In this document: positions 36,512 through 47,900 of the stretch, in pieces | How the letters are laid out: every line of letters begins with the position of its first letter | Numbering within the stretch: position 1 is the stretch's first letter | Assembly (NCBI GenBank): GCA_021298085.1 | Contig: JAJTDE010000003.1 | Span: forward strand, 1 to 64,000 | Origin: Rubrivivax sp. | GTDB lineage: Bacteria > Pseudomonadota > Gammaproteobacteria > Burkholderiales > Burkholderiaceae_C | Direction: 5' to 3' | DNA: 64,000 nt | Program-made: the position numbers and the translations under genes | The notes under the pieces: generated by a model | Database searches by the model: none | The model's input: the letters and a program-made list of their open reading frames with translations, nothing else | What the model was told of the DNA's origin: nothing

Positions 36512-37219
36512 GTGAGTAAGCCACCTGCTAAGCGTTCCGGCGCAAAAGCCCCCGAGGCGTCTGCGGCCGGCAGTGTGGCGGCAGCGTCGCCTGCAGTCTC
36601 GTCACGCAAGGCGTCAGCCCCTGTTCCACCCCCGTCCCCCTCGCAGGTCGCCGCCGCTCCGGTCGCGGTCTCTGCTCCGCACGGCTTTGCAGACCGTTTC
36701 GGGCCCGCCAAACACATACCCGCCCCTCCCCAAGTTCCCATGAATCCCGTCAAGACCCCCGCGAAGGCGGATCCAAAACTCGCTGGTGCCTGGAAGACCA
36801 AGGCCGGCCGAGACCTGACCGAAGCCGAGTTGCTCGCCATGCCCGAAAGCGAGTACATGAGCGACAAACAGCTGGACTTCTTCCGCAGTCGGCTGCAGCA
36901 GCAGAAGGACGATCTCCTGTCCAATGCCGGCGAGACCACCGAGCACCTGCGCGAAGACACCACGATCGTCCCCGACCCGGCCGACCGCGCGACCATCGAA
37001 GAAGAGCATGCGCTGGAACTGCGCACACGCGACCGCGAACGCAAGCTGCTCAAGAAGATCAGCCAAGCGCTGTCGCGCCTCGATACGGGCGAGTACGGTT
37101 TCTGCGACGAGACCGGCGAGCCCATCGGCCTGCCTCGGTTGTTGGCCCGCCCCACCGCCACGCTGTCGCTTGAAGCCCAGCAACGACGCGAACTCAAGCA
37201 GAAGATGTTCGGCGACTGA
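36512..37219 (+). CDS. dksA: RNA polymerase-binding transcription factor DksA, Cys-poor form
   Basis: I begin at GTG 36512 because GAGGAG lies six bases upstream, giving 235 residues with an Ala/Pro-rich N-terminal extension. An ATG at 36740 would give the compact 159-residue form. The coiled coil carries the conserved acidic tip (VPDPADRATIEEEHALELRT), which enters the RNA polymerase secondary channel. The zinc-finger positions read FCDETG and LSLEAQ: one Cys (about residue 198) remains of four. That makes it a zinc-independent DksA, as in many Burkholderiales. It acts with ppGpp on rRNA and amino-acid promoters. Confidence 0.95.
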   Translation: MSKPPAKRSGAKAPEASAAGSVAAASPAVSSRKASAPVPPPSPSQVAAAPVAVSAPHGFADRFGPAKHIPAPPQVPMNPVKTPAKADPKLAGAWKTKAGRDLTEAELLAMPESEYMSDKQLDFFRSRLQQQKDDLLSNAGETTEHLREDTTIVPDPADRATIEEEHALELRTRDRERKLLKKISQALSRLDTGEYGFCDETGEPIGLPRLLARPTATLSLEAQQRRELKQKMFGD

Positions 37220-37225
37220 GTGCGC

Positions 37226-39088
37226 ATGGGCGAGCCCAAGGAAAACAAGAGCTTCTTCCGCAAGGTTGTGCAGTTTGTCTCCAACCCCACCATGGAGTGG
37301 GGAGAGGCACCTTCACGGCCCAGCGATGGGAAGAGCCTTGAACGTTCCGAACTGCGCGCCATGGTGGAGCGCAAGCGGCGTAACGACTTCGTCCGAAAGC
37401 GCGAATTTGACATGCTGCGCCGAGTGCGGCGCGAAGGGCTGACGGCCGAGCAGCTGGCTGCACTGGGGCCCTCATCGCGCCTGGACGATGGCGAATCACG
37501 CCATCCTCTGAGCGAGTCAGCCTCGCGTTCGCCGGGGGTGGTGAAAGCCAAGATCGACCACATCGAGCGAGAAATGGTGGGCGATACCTCGTTCCGTGGC
37601 AGCAAGAACGCGTCCTTCTTCGACGCGCCCACCGAACCCGGTGTGCTCACCCGCAGGGGGCTAGGCTCCATGGTGACGCCGCTGGGCGCCTTGCCCAGCC
37701 AGCGCGACAGCCTGATTGACAACCCGCAACACCCTGCCCTGCCCCCGCTGCCGCCCCTGCCCGACCTCGACCTCACCGACCTGCCGCTGCTGCGCGAACC
37801 GGCGTCGTCACCGACGCCTCTGGGCGGCCAGAGCGCCGTGGGCCCGACGGGGCCCGTGCCCATGATCGGCAACCCGGCCATGGCCTTCCCGAGCAAGATC
37901 GCCGGTCTTCGGCTGGAGATCGAGGTCAACGAGGTTGTGCACGACCCCGAGCTCGACGAAGCCGTCATCGCCTTTGCCAATGCGGATTTCGCGCTTTGTG
38001 AGCGCTCGCTCCAGCAGTTGGTGACGGGTTCGGGTGTACGTGCCCAGCACGCCGAGACCTGGCTGGTCTTGTTTGACCTGTACCGCGCCACTGGCCAGCA
38101 GGCGCTCTACGACAGCCTGGCCATCGATTACGCCGAACGGTTCGGGTTGTCAGCGCCGCAATGGTTCTCCATGCCCAAGGCCGTGGCCGAGGTGAAGGCC
38201 GAACAGGTGGCCAACAGTCGCCCGATGCCCCTGGCCGCAGGGACGGCCGGCGCACAGGGCGCCGGGGCCGCACCAGCCCCGCTGTCCACGCCCGGCGCCT
38301 CGGTGGTGGAGGTCGGCTGGGTCGCGCCGGTGGTACTAGATACCGACGCCGTGGCGCACCTGCGGTCTCAAACGCTGCAACTTCCGCTGCCCTGGGTACT
38401 CGACTGGACCCAGCTGAAACAGGTCGACGTCGAAGCTGCCACCCAGTTGTCCACCTTGTTCAGGCTGTGGGCGGGACAGGTGCTGGAAATGCGCTGGATC
38501 GGCGGTGAACGGCTCTTCACGGCATTGGCCGAGGCCGCACCTACCGGTGTGCGCGATGCCGACCCAGCCTTCTGGCAGGTGCGGCTGGATGCGCTGCGTC
38601 TTGCCAATCGGCCTGACCAGTTTGATGAAACCGCGATCGACTACTGCGTGACCTACGAGGTCTCGCCGCCGTCCTGGGAGCCGGTGCGCTGCTCGGTCAG
38701 GCTGACCGAGCCTGGCCAGCCGACCGTCGCGCCGCAGCTGTCACTGATGAGCGAGGTGTCCACCACCTTCGAGGACTCCGGGCTTGGCGAACCCCACAGC
38801 AAGCTGCAGGTCGCGCACGTTGAGCTGTCGGGCCAGCTGGTGGCCGACCTGGGCGACACCCTCTCCCAGATCAACAGCCGGCTCGGCGCCGCGCCACTGG
38901 TGGAGGTCAACTGCGCCAACCTGATCCGCGTCGACTTCATCGCCGCCGGCGACCTGCTCAACTGGGTGCTGTCGCGGCGCGGCGAAGGCCGGCAGGTTGA
39001 ATTCAGCGAGACACACCGCCTGATCGCCCTGTTCTTCGGGGCGATGGGCATCAACGAGCACGCCCGTGTGCTGGTGAGACGACAGTGA
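37226..39088 (+). CDS. STAS-domain protein of unknown role
   Basis: A 620-residue protein whose ATG (37226) follows the dksA stop by six bases; a GTG at 37220 is also possible. The N-terminus is basic ([18 protein letters not shown]), followed by a charged helix, a Pro/Leu-rich low-complexity stretch ([19 protein letters not shown]) and a TPR-like region ([20 protein letters not shown]). The last 130 residues resemble a STAS sulfate-transporter/anti-sigma-antagonist domain, with [18 protein letters not shown] and [21 protein letters not shown]. An earlier STAS-like segment may lie around residues 380-440. The gene is wedged between dksA and hslV, an arrangement typical of Burkholderiales. Function unknown. 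Confidence 0.8.
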   Translation: MGEPKENKSFFRKVVQFVSNPTMEWGEAPSRPSDGKSLERSELRAMVERKRRNDFVRKREFDMLRRVRREGLTAEQLAALGPSSRLDDGESRHPLSESASRSPGVVKAKIDHIEREMVGDTSFRGSKNASFFDAPTEPGVLTRRGLGSMVTPLGALPSQRDSLIDNPQHPALPPLPPLPDLDLTDLPLLREPASSPTPLGGQSAVGPTGPVPMIGNPAMAFPSKIAGLRLEIEVNEVVHDPELDEAVIAFANADFALCERSLQQLVTGSGVRAQHAETWLVLFDLYRATGQQALYDSLAIDYAERFGLSAPQWFSMPKAVAEVKAEQVANSRPMPLAAGTAGAQGAGAAPAPLSTPGASVVEVGWVAPVVLDTDAVAHLRSQTLQLPLPWVLDWTQLKQVDVEAATQLSTLFRLWAGQVLEMRWIGGERLFTALAEAAPTGVRDADPAFWQVRLDALRLANRPDQFDETAIDYCVTYEVSPPSWEPVRCSVRLTEPGQPTVAPQLSLMSEVSTTFEDSGLGEPHSKLQVAHVELSGQLVADLGDTLSQINSRLGAAPLVEVNCANLIRVDFIAAGDLLNWVLSRRGEGRQVEFSETHRLIALFFGAMGINEHARVLVRRQ

Positions 39089-39660
39089 ACCCTTTGTCCT
39101 CGTGGCAGGCCGAATCGTCCTCGGCCAGTGTCTTCCATGGCACCACCATCCTCAGTGTCCGGCGCGGCGCCTCGGTGGCGATGGGCGGTGACGGGCAGGT
39201 CACCTTGGGCAGCATCGTGATCAAGGGCAGTGCCCGCAAGGTGCGCAAGCTGCACCGCGACCAGGTCCTGGCTGGCTTTGCCGGCGCCACGGCCGACGCC
39301 TTCACGCTGTTCGAGCGTTTTGAGTCCAAGCTGGAAAAGCACCAGGGGCACCTGGTACGGGCCGCCGTCGAACTGACCAAGGATTGGCGCACCGACCGCG
39401 TCCTGCGACGCCTGGAGGCCATGCTCGCGGTGGCCGACCGCGAAGCCTCGCTCATCATCACGGGCAACGGCGACGTGCTCGAACCGGAGTTGGGGGTGGT
39501 GGCCATCGGCTCGGGCGGTGCCTATGCGCAATCGGCCGCCCGCGCGCTGCTCCAGCACACCGAGATGGCACCCGCCGACATCGTCAAGCAGTCGCTGGTG
39601 ATCGCCGGTGAGCTGTGCATCTACACCAACCAGAACCACGTGATCGAAACGCTGGCATGA
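39085..39660 (+). CDS. hslV: ATP-dependent protease subunit HslV
   Basis: 191 residues from a GTG at 39085 that overlaps the previous stop. The propeptide is cut before Thr20 (VFHG then TTILSVRRG), which becomes the catalytic N-terminal threonine. The proteasome-beta fold is followed throughout ([45 protein letters not shown]). The 19-residue leader is longer than in E. coli. It forms a dodecamer capped by HslU and degrades misfolded and regulatory proteins. Its stop overlaps the hslU start (ATGA). Confidence 0.97.
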   Translation: MNPLSSWQAESSSASVFHGTTILSVRRGASVAMGGDGQVTLGSIVIKGSARKVRKLHRDQVLAGFAGATADAFTLFERFESKLEKHQGHLVRAAVELTKDWRTDRVLRRLEAMLAVADREASLIITGNGDVLEPELGVVAIGSGGAYAQSAARALLQHTEMAPADIVKQSLVIAGELCIYTNQNHVIETLA

Positions 39661-41018
39661 AATCGGCCATGACACCCGCGGAGATCGTCTCCGAACTGGA
39701 CCGCCACATCGTGGGCCAGAAAGCCGCCAAACGGGCGGTGGCCATCGCGCTGCGCAACCGCTGGCGGCGCCAGCGTGTGGACGCCAAACTGCGCGGCGAG
39801 ATCACGCCCAAGAACATCCTCATGATCGGCCCCACCGGGGTGGGCAAGACCGAGATCGCCCGCCGCCTGGCTCGTCTGGCCGATGCGCCCTTCATCAAGG
39901 TCGAGGCCACCAAGTTCACCGAGGTGGGCTATGTCGGCAAGGACGTGGACACCATCATCCGCGACCTGATGGAAGTAGCCGTCAAGCAGGAGCGCGAGCG
40001 ACAGATCACCACCAAGCGGATGCTGGCCGAAGACGCGGCCGAAGACCGCATCCTGGACATCCTGGTGCCGCAACCCCGCAGCAGCAGCAGCGGCATGGGC
40101 TTCGGTGGCAGCAACGACACACCCGCCGCACCCGCGGCCGACAGCACGGCGCGGCAGGTGATGCGCAAACGCCTGCGCGAAGGCAGCCTGGCCGACAAGG
40201 ACATCGAGATCGATGTGGCCGATGCCCGCCCTGCGCTGGAGGTCATGGGGCCGCAGGGCATGGAAGAGATGGCTGAGCAGCTCAAGGGCCTCTTTGCCCA
40301 GATGGGCGCCGAGCGCAAGAAGCGCCGCAAGCTCAAGATCGCCGAAGCCTACCGGCTGCTGGTGGACGAGGAAGCCGCCAAGCTGGTCAATGAGGATGAG
40401 ATCCGTGCAGCGGCGCTGGCCAACACCGAAGGCAACGGCATCGTCTTCATCGACGAGATCGACAAGGTGGCATCACGCGCCGAAGGCCATGGCGCCGATG
40501 TCAGCCGCCAGGGCGTGCAGCGAGACCTGCTGCCCCTGGTGGAAGGCACCAGCGTGAACACCAAGTACGGCATGGTCAAGACCGACCACATCCTGTTCAT
40601 CGCCTCGGGCGCCTTCCACCTGGCCAAGCCCAGCGACCTGATCCCCGAACTGCAAGGGCGCTTCCCGATCAGGGTCGAGCTGGGCTCGCTGTCCGTGGAC
40701 GATTTCGAGGCCATCCTGCAGAGCACCCATGCCAGCCTCGTCAAGCAGTACCAGGCCCTGCTCGAAACCGAGGGCGTGGCGCTGGCGTTTTCGCCGGAGG
40801 CGGTCAGGCGCATTGCGCAGATGGCCTATGACGTCAACGAGCTCACCGAGAACATCGGCGCGCGCCGACTCTCCACCGTCATGGAGCGCCTGCTCGATGA
40901 CATCAGCTTCGACGCGCCCAACCGCTCAGGCCAGACCTTGCGGATCGACGCGGCCCTCGTGGAGAGCCGCCTGGGTGAACTGGCCCGCAACGAAGACCTG
41001 TCCCGCTTCGTGCTCTAA
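39657..41018 (+). CDS. hslU: ATP-dependent protease ATPase subunit HslU
   Basis: 453 residues, starting at the ATG that overlaps the hslV stop. Walker A is GPTGVGKTE (residues 58-66) and Walker [11 protein letters not shown]. The substrate pore motif GYVG follows the Walker A region ([11 protein letters not shown]), and the I domain lies between the two Walker motifs. The C-terminus ends EDLSRFVL, the tail that inserts into HslV and opens its active sites. Unfolds substrates for HslV. Confidence 0.98.
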   Translation: MKSAMTPAEIVSELDRHIVGQKAAKRAVAIALRNRWRRQRVDAKLRGEITPKNILMIGPTGVGKTEIARRLARLADAPFIKVEATKFTEVGYVGKDVDTIIRDLMEVAVKQERERQITTKRMLAEDAAEDRILDILVPQPRSSSSGMGFGGSNDTPAAPAADSTARQVMRKRLREGSLADKDIEIDVADARPALEVMGPQGMEEMAEQLKGLFAQMGAERKKRRKLKIAEAYRLLVDEEAAKLVNEDEIRAAALANTEGNGIVFIDEIDKVASRAEGHGADVSRQGVQRDLLPLVEGTSVNTKYGMVKTDHILFIASGAFHLAKPSDLIPELQGRFPIRVELGSLSVDDFEAILQSTHASLVKQYQALLETEGVALAFSPEAVRRIAQMAYDVNELTENIGARRLSTVMERLLDDISFDAPNRSGQTLRIDAALVESRLGELARNEDLSRFVL

Positions 41019-41087
41019 GGTCGGCTTGGCCTGTTGACGCTATCGGAGGGCTCGCGCTGCCGGCAGGCGCCGCATCCCGGCACTCGC

Positions 41088-41870
41088 TCAGGGCTTGGCC
41101 GGGCAATCCACCACGCGGAACTCCGCACGCCGGTCACCCGGGTCGTCGGCACGGGGCTCACCCGCTGCCCCACCGCCTGAGGCCCCGCGGTTCACGGCCG
41201 GCATGAGCTCGGTCGCCACAGTCAGCCGAGAGGCCAGCTCAGGCACCTGGCTGACCAACACTTGGCGCACCCGCTGCGCCCTCTGCTGAGCGATGCGCTG
41301 GTTGGCCGCAGCGCTACCGCTGGCGCTGGCCACACCCACCACCTGCAGGCAGACCTGCGGCGCATCCTTGAGCTGGCGGGCCAGTTCAGACAGCCAGGAG
41401 GCATAACGCCGCCGCAAGGCCGGGTCGGGCCAGAACTCGGCACCACCGGCCGCAAACAACAAGCGAAGGTTGATCTGACGTGCGTCCAGGCTGGCGGCCA
41501 GCAGACGGCTGAACGCGGCCTGGGCGTCGGCTTCGTGGCCTTGTCGCAAGGCCTCCAGGTAGCTGTTGTTCAAGCGCTTGAGGCGATCGGCCGTGCTCTC
41601 GACCGGAGGCGGCGCGGGGGCCGGCGGCATGGGCGGGGGCGCGGGACGTTCAACCGCCGCGGGGGGCGCCGCTGCAGGAAGAACGGGAGCAGGTGGCGGG
41701 GGCGACGGGGGCGACGGGGGTGGCGTGGCACAGCCAGCCATCAGCGCAAACACGGCCGCAATGGCCAGGGCCCCAGGACGAACCAACGCCCACCTCGTCA
41801 CGGACGCGTTGGAGAAGCGGTCAACTTGGCGGCAACCCACTCTCTGCAGGAAACATTCACAGGAAGGCAT
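41088..41870 (-). CDS. OmpA-like lipoprotein with Pro-rich linker
   Basis: A lipoprotein: a hydrophobic segment (GALAIAAVFALMAGC) ends in the lipobox LMAGC, so it should be lipidated at that Cys and lodged in the outer membrane. A Pro/Ala-rich linker follows, then a helical part and a C-terminal OmpA-like domain (QVCLQVVGVASASGSAAANQ, QRAQRVRQVLVSQVPELA, and DDPGDRRAEFRVV). I use the ATG at 41870; a GTG at 41801 would give a signal of more usual length. It lies 48 bases downstream of the pseudokinase gene on the same strand, so the two are probably co-transcribed. Confidence 0.75.
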   Translation of the reverse strand: MPSCECFLQRVGCRQVDRFSNASVTRWALVRPGALAIAAVFALMAGCATPPPSPPSPPPPAPVLPAAAPPAAVERPAPPPMPPAPAPPPVESTADRLKRLNNSYLEALRQGHEADAQAAFSRLLAASLDARQINLRLLFAAGGAEFWPDPALRRRYASWLSELARQLKDAPQVCLQVVGVASASGSAAANQRIAQQRAQRVRQVLVSQVPELASRLTVATELMPAVNRGASGGGAAGEPRADDPGDRRAEFRVVDCPAKP

Positions 41871-41917
41871 ATCGCCGATGCTACGCGCTGCAGCGCGTTG
41901 CGCTGCCCGTCGGACAC

Positions 41918-43897
41918 TCATCGACAGTACTTGCCCACATCGGCGGCAGCCGAGGCCATGCCCAGCGACTTTTCCAGCAGCGCCTGGCGGCATCGGGTGG
42001 CCGCAGTGTCGCCGGCCTTGGGCGGCGCAGACGTTCGGGAACCTGCCGTTGCAGCTGCCGCGCCTGGGGCTGCGCCGCCCGACACGGGGGGCGCCGCTGG
42101 GGTTGTCACGGCCTCAGGAACCCGGCGGGGATCGGCAGGGCCGGATACCGGCCCTGCGGCTGGAGGCTCTTGTTGGAGGATCCGGTCAGGATCGAATGCG
42201 GCCGTGCGCGTTGTCAGCGGCGCCAAGGCCACCGCTTCCGCCGGCCCCGCCACAGCGGCAACGGGTGCGGCAGCCACGACGGCTGGTGTCGGCAGTGCCT
42301 GGCGAGCCTGCTCAGAGGGCGCCAGGGGAGCGGCTTCGATGGCGACCGTGGGTTGGGGTGCCTGCGGGGCCATCAGCCACCAGGTCAAGGCCAGACCGAA
42401 CACCGCCACGCCGGCAACCGCCAGCTCACGGATACCGCGCGCTGGCCGGCTGCGCGAGGCCGATGCCCCGCCCAGCAGCGCAGGCATGGGCCGCGTATCT
42501 GGCATCTCGCGCGATTCGGTCCAGGCGGCCGGCTGAGTCTGCGGATAGGCCTCCGCCTCGGCGGCGGGCAAAGCTGGCGACGTGGTCAGCGTGGACGCCA
42601 AGGGCAGCATCACGGCCAGGCCTGCGCCAGCCGACACACCGGACAAGGCAGGCGGGTCAGCCGAAGGGATGGCGTGGCCGCCGGCACGCCCGTCCGCCGG
42701 CGCTTGCCCCTGCGCAGGCAGGTGCGTCGGCAGGGGCATGACCAACGTGGGAATATGTGTCGCGACTGAGCGTTCCTGCAGGATGGTGGCGGCTTGGCGC
42801 TTGGGCACGGCCTGGGCTGCACCCGCCCGTTCAGTAGCGGCTCCTGCGCTCGGCTGACGACCACGCGCAATAGCTCGGTGGGCATCGCGGCCAAGCTGCT
42901 GCTGGCTGCCCGCAGTGTCGCCCGACAAACCACCAAAGCCGGAATCGCCAACCTCGGTATCCAGCCAGCCCTCGCTGACGGGGGTACCGTGGGCGGTCAT
43001 CTGCTCAGCCAAGCCCAACATCGCCCTGAATTGGCCGATGTCCTGCGGCCGCTCGCGCGGATTGGGCATCAGGCTGACCCGGATGGCCGCCTTCAGCACT
43101 CCGGGCACGGGGTCCAGTGCGGCGCTGCGGCTGTCCACCCAGCCAGGACCTGTCCCCGGCGGCCGCGGTGCAGCCATCGCGCGACGCGCGACATTCTTGG
43201 GGCCCTGCCCGGTGAGCATGAAACAGGCGAGGCCTCCCACGCCGTACACATCGGTCCAGGGGCCCCGGGGGGTGCCAGTGGAGGCCAGCACGGTCTGTTC
43301 CAGCGCCACCCAGGGTGATGGCGGCCGGTAACCTTCCTCAAGTTCAGGCGGCGGCAACATCAGTTGGCCGTTCTCCAGCACCCAGACCGAATTGGGGTCG
43401 AAGCCGCCGTGGATACGCCCTTGGTCGTGCAACCATTGGGCAAGGTCACAGCAGGCATTCAGCCAAGGCCAAACCTGTGCCAACGGAAGGCGGCCGCCTT
43501 CTTGTTCGACCACCTCCGCCAGTGTCCGGACACTCGCCAACGGGTACACGGCAAAGGCAGTGCCATGGCTGGGGATGAGGTCGAGCAGTGGCGGCAGTGT
43601 CGGGTGCGACATGGCGCGCAACTGTTGCGCGCGCAAGAGGAACCGCTGCATGCCCGCCCGAAACTCAGGGCCACGCCCTGGAATGACCGACACGTTGTCG
43701 CCCACGCGCCGAACCCAGGCTTCCGGCAGGTATTCGTGGAGCATTGCCTGTTGACCGGTGACGGCGTGCTGCACACGGTACAGGCGGCCTTCAGGCAAGC
43801 CACGGATAAACCCTTCGATGATCTGCTCACGCACCCGCACGCCGGCTGGCAGCGTATCGCTCATCAGCGAAACATCAGGGGGCTCGCGAGGGGTCAT
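41918..43897 (-). CDS. membrane-bound protein-kinase-like protein, probable pseudokinase
   Basis: A 659-residue protein with a Ser/Thr-kinase-like fold in residues 20-290: RLYRVQHAVTGQQAMLHEYLP, AVYPLASVRTLAEVV and WTDVYGVGGLACFMLTGQGP. Catalytic residues are missing: the HRD loop reads IHGGFDPNSVWV, the DFG site reads LMLPPP, and no VAIK-type lysine is seen (AMLHEY). A long Pro/Ala-rich linker follows, then one membrane helix (VAGVAVFGLALTWWLMAP), then an exported tail. So an inactive or atypical kinase domain faces the cytoplasm and a disordered stalk crosses to the periplasm. It probably works with the OmpA-like lipoprotein next to it. Confidence 0.8.
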   Translation of the reverse strand: MTPREPPDVSLMSDTLPAGVRVREQIIEGFIRGLPEGRLYRVQHAVTGQQAMLHEYLPEAWVRRVGDNVSVIPGRGPEFRAGMQRFLLRAQQLRAMSHPTLPPLLDLIPSHGTAFAVYPLASVRTLAEVVEQEGGRLPLAQVWPWLNACCDLAQWLHDQGRIHGGFDPNSVWVLENGQLMLPPPELEEGYRPPSPWVALEQTVLASTGTPRGPWTDVYGVGGLACFMLTGQGPKNVARRAMAAPRPPGTGPGWVDSRSAALDPVPGVLKAAIRVSLMPNPRERPQDIGQFRAMLGLAEQMTAHGTPVSEGWLDTEVGDSGFGGLSGDTAGSQQQLGRDAHRAIARGRQPSAGAATERAGAAQAVPKRQAATILQERSVATHIPTLVMPLPTHLPAQGQAPADGRAGGHAIPSADPPALSGVSAGAGLAVMLPLASTLTTSPALPAAEAEAYPQTQPAAWTESREMPDTRPMPALLGGASASRSRPARGIRELAVAGVAVFGLALTWWLMAPQAPQPTVAIEAAPLAPSEQARQALPTPAVVAAAPVAAVAGPAEAVALAPLTTRTAAFDPDRILQQEPPAAGPVSGPADPRRVPEAVTTPAAPPVSGGAAPGAAAATAGSRTSAPPKAGDTAATRCRQALLEKSLGMASAAADVGKYCR

Positions 43898-44016
43898 GGC
43901 AGGTGGCGCTCAGGCTGGAAGACCGCACAGATTCCACAGTTCAGCGCCATACCCCTAAAGTGGGGGATGGCATGTCAGGCACGCTCCGGAATGTAGCGCG
44001 ACTTTCGCTGTGCCAG

Positions 44017-44787
44017 TCAAGTGCGCGATCGCTCCCGTTCGCAGTCTATGGCCAGCAGGCCGTCAAAGATCAGGCTGTCCAGCAACTCGTGTGGCACCCG
44101 TAAGTAGGGAGCCACTTTCCAGCCGGCGCCTCCGGTGACCAACACCAGCGGCGCAACCCCACCGCTGTGCGCCTGCAGCTCGTGGAATTGGTGCTCGATG
44201 GCGCCTGTGATGGCGTAGGTACCGCCGCTGGTCAGCGCATCGCTGGTGTTGGTGGGAAAACGAACCACTTCGCCAGTGGGCACCCGCAGTCCCGCTGTTC
44301 CGCCTTCCAGGGCGCGCAACATGATGCCGTGGCCCGGGAGGATGAGACCGCCCAGGAAGCGTCCTGACGAATCCAGCGCGTCGACAGTGACTGCCGTGCC
44401 GATCATCACCACCAGCACCGGCCGTATGGGGCCGCGCTGCAACATGTGCCAGCGCGCACCGACCAGCGACACAAATCGGTCAACGCCCAGCCTGCCGGGA
44501 TGGTCATAGCCATTGGTGACACCGGCAGCGCCGGCACTGGACACCACCCAGCGAGGCTCGATGTCCCAGAGCTCGAGCTGCTCCTGCACGCGGTGGCGGA
44601 CGGCATCGCTGGCCACGTTGCAGGCCACTACTCGGCGCGGCGGGCTCAGACCGCGCCATTCGCCTTCAGACAGGTTCTCGATGTTCTCGAGGAAGACAGC
44701 CCCCTGCTCCAGCGCCACCTCGCCAGGCAGTCCGCGGGCATAGACGGCCCACTTCAGGCGCGTGTTGCCGATGTCGATTGCAAGCAT
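44017..44787 (-). CDS. coaX: type III pantothenate kinase
   Basis: 256 residues from the ATG at 44787. This is the first step of coenzyme A synthesis. Motifs are [14 protein letters not shown] (phosphate 1), [12 protein letters not shown] and [10 protein letters not shown] (phosphate 2), and the [13 protein letters not shown] loop. CoaX enzymes belong to the ASKHA fold, need a monovalent cation and are not inhibited by CoA. In many relatives birA lies just upstream; here it is absent. Confidence 0.95.
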   Translation of the reverse strand: MLAIDIGNTRLKWAVYARGLPGEVALEQGAVFLENIENLSEGEWRGLSPPRRVVACNVASDAVRHRVQEQLELWDIEPRWVVSSAGAAGVTNGYDHPGRLGVDRFVSLVGARWHMLQRGPIRPVLVVMIGTAVTVDALDSSGRFLGGLILPGHGIMLRALEGGTAGLRVPTGEVVRFPTNTSDALTSGGTYAITGAIEHQFHELQAHSGGVAPLVLVTGGAGWKVAPYLRVPHELLDSLIFDGLLAIDCERERSRT

Positions 44788-44931
44788 CTGTGTCACGGTC
44801 GCGATGGTAGTGTCAGCCACACCTCGGGTTAACCATGAAGAACCCTCCCGGACCCTGCGCCCGCGGGCCCCAGAGCCGGTGGCATCATCGAAAAGCACGC
44901 AGCTATGCAGCCCTGCGCGGGGCCACCCACC

Positions 44932-47900
44932 ATGACCGACCTCTCCGCTGAATACCAAGCCCTGGCCCAGTACCGGCCAACCCACAAGGTGCGCTTCGTC
45001 ACCGCCGCGTCCTTGTTCGATGGCCACGACGCGGCCATCAACATCATGCGGCGCATCCTGCAGAGCATGGGCGTCGAGGTCATCCATCTGGGGCACAACC
45101 GCTCGGTGGACGAGATCGTCACCGCGGCGCTGCAGGAAGATGTCCAGGGCATCGCCGTCAGCAGCTACCAGGGTGGGCATGTCGAGTACTTCAAGTACAT
45201 GATCGACCTGCTGCGCCGGCGCGGTGGCGACGCCATCCAGGTGTTTGGTGGCGGGGGCGGCGTGATCGTGCCCTCGGAGATCCGCGAGCTGCAGGACTAC
45301 GGCGTGACCCGCATCTACAGCCCGGAGGACGGCCAGCGCATGGGCCTGCAGGGCATGATCGGCGAGATGGTGATGCGCTGCGACCGCGACCTCGCCGCCA
45401 AAGCACCCAACCGGGTGGACGCCCTGCAGGGGCACAGCGACGCCGCCTGGCGTGCCCTGGCCCAGGCCATCACCGCCCTGGAAAACGGCAGCGCCGACGC
45501 CAGCCTGAAGGCCGGCATGCAGGCCGCGGCCCAGGCGCGCCGCATTCCGGTGCTGGGCATCACCGGCACCGGTGGTGCGGGCAAGTCGTCACTGACCGAC
45601 GAACTGATCCGCCGCCTGCGCCTGGACCAGCACGATGCCCTGCGCATCGCCGTCATCTCCATCGACCCGTCCCGGCGCAAGAGCGGCGGTGCGCTGCTGG
45701 GCGACCGCATCCGGATGAATGCCATCACCCCTTGGCAGTCCGGCCCGCGGGTCTTCATGCGCAGCCTGGCCACGCGCGATTTCGGCAGCGAGATCAGCCA
45801 GGCACTGCCCCATGTGGTGACGGCCTGCAAGGCCGCTGGCTTTGATCTCGTGGTCGTCGAAACCTCGGGCATCGGCCAGGGCGACGCGGCCATCGTTCCG
45901 CTGGTGGATGTGCCGATGTACGTGATGACCCCGGAGTTCGGGGCGGCCAGCCAGCTCGAGAAGATCGACATGCTGGACTTCGCCGAGTTTGTGGCCATCA
46001 ACAAGTTCGACCGCAAGGGCGCGGCCGACGCGCTGCGCGACGTGGCCAAGCAGGTGCAGCGTAACCGCGAGGCCTTCGGCACTCCCACCGAGCAGATGCC
46101 GGTCTTCGGCACCATGGCCAACCGCTTCAACGACGACGGCGTGACGGCGCTCTACCAGGCCCTGGTGCCCCGCCTGCAGGCGCTGGGGCTGGCCGTCAGT
46201 GCTGGCCTGCTGCCCACGGTGCAGACACGCCACAGTACCCACCAGACACCCATCGTTCCTGCCGCCCGGGTGCGCTACCTGGCCGACATTGCCGACACCG
46301 TGCGCCGCTACAAGCAGCGCGCCCGCAGCCAGGCCGCCCTGGCGCGCGAGATCCAGCAGCTGCGCGCCGCGGCCACCATGCTCGCCGTCGGCAAACCCGA
46401 CCGCCCCAAGGCCTCGGAAGCCGCCATCGACCTGGCCGACAAGCGGGAAGCCCGGCTCGACCCCCAGGCCCGCCAGCTGCTGGCGCAGTGGCCTGACATG
46501 GTGAAAGCCTATGCCGGTGACGACTATGTCGTGAAGATCCGCGACAAGGAGATCCGCACGCGGCTGGTGCACACCACGCTGTCGGGCAACACCATCCGCA
46601 AGGTGGCACTGCCGGCCTATGAGGACCACGGCGAGCTGCTCAAGTGGCTGATGCTGGAAAACGTGCCCGGCAGCTTCCCGTACACCGCCGGCGTATTTGC
46701 CTTCAAGCGCGAGAACGAAGACCCCACCCGCATGTTTGCCGGCGAGGGCGACGCCTTCCGCACCAACCGGCGCTTCAAGCTCGTCAGCGAGGGCATGCCC
46801 GCCAAGCGGCTGTCCACCGCGTTCGACTCCGTCACGCTGTACGGGCATGACCCCGACCTGCGCCCCGACATCTACGGCAAGGTCGGCAATTCCGGCGTCA
46901 GCATCGCGACGCTGGACGACCTGAAGGTGCTCTACAGCGGCTTCAACCTGTGCGACCCGGCCACCAGCGTCAGCATGACGATCAACGGTCCGGCGCCCAC
47001 CATCCTGGCGATGTTCATGAACACCGCCATCGACCAGCAGCTGGAGAAGTTCTCCGCCGACAACGGCCGCGCGCCCACGCCGACCGAGGCGGCCAAGATC
47101 CGCGACTGGACGCTGGCCAACGTGCGCGGCACGGTACAGGCCGACATCCTCAAGGAAGACCAGGGGCAGAACACCTGCATCTTCTCCACCGAGTTCTCGC
47201 TCAAGGTGATGGGCGACATTGCCCAGTACTTCGTGCACCACGACGTGCGCAATTTCTACTCGGTGAGCATCTCCGGCTACCACATCGCCGAGGCTGGCGC
47301 CAACCCGATCAGCCAGCTCGCCTTCACGCTGAGCAACGGCTTCACCTTTGTGGAGGCCTACCTCGCACGCGGGATGCACATCGATGACTTTGCGCCCAAC
47401 CTGAGCTTCTTCTTCAGCAACGGCATGGACCCGGAATACACCGTGCTGGGCCGCGTGGCGCGCCGCATCTGGGCTGTGGCCATGCGCGACCGCTACGGCG
47501 CCAACGAACGGTCCCAGAAGCTGAAGTACCACATCCAGACCTCTGGCCGTTCACTGCATGCACAGGAGATCGCCTTCAACGACATCCGCACGACGCTGCA
47601 GGCCTTGATTGCCGTCTACGACAACTGCAACTCGCTGCACACCAACGCCTACGACGAGGCCATCACCACGCCCACCGACGAATCGGTGCGGCGTGCGATG
47701 GCCATCCAGCTGGTGATCAACCGCGAGTGGGGCCTGGCCAAAAACGAGAACCCGAATCAGGGCGCCTTCATCATCGACGAGCTGACCGAACTGGTGGAAG
47801 AAGCCGTGCTGGCGGAATTCGAGCGCATCGCCGAACGCGGCGGTGTGCTGGGCGCGATGGAGACCGGCTACCAGCGCAGCAAGATCCAGGAAGAGAGCAT

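Noticed and set aside
35767-38091. Ser/Arg-rich open frame of about 770 codons on the minus strand
   Set aside because: It covers cobW, dksA and the STAS gene in antisense; no motif and no plausible start signal.
45589-47532. Open frame of about 650 codons on the minus strand
   Set aside because: Antisense shadow of icmF.
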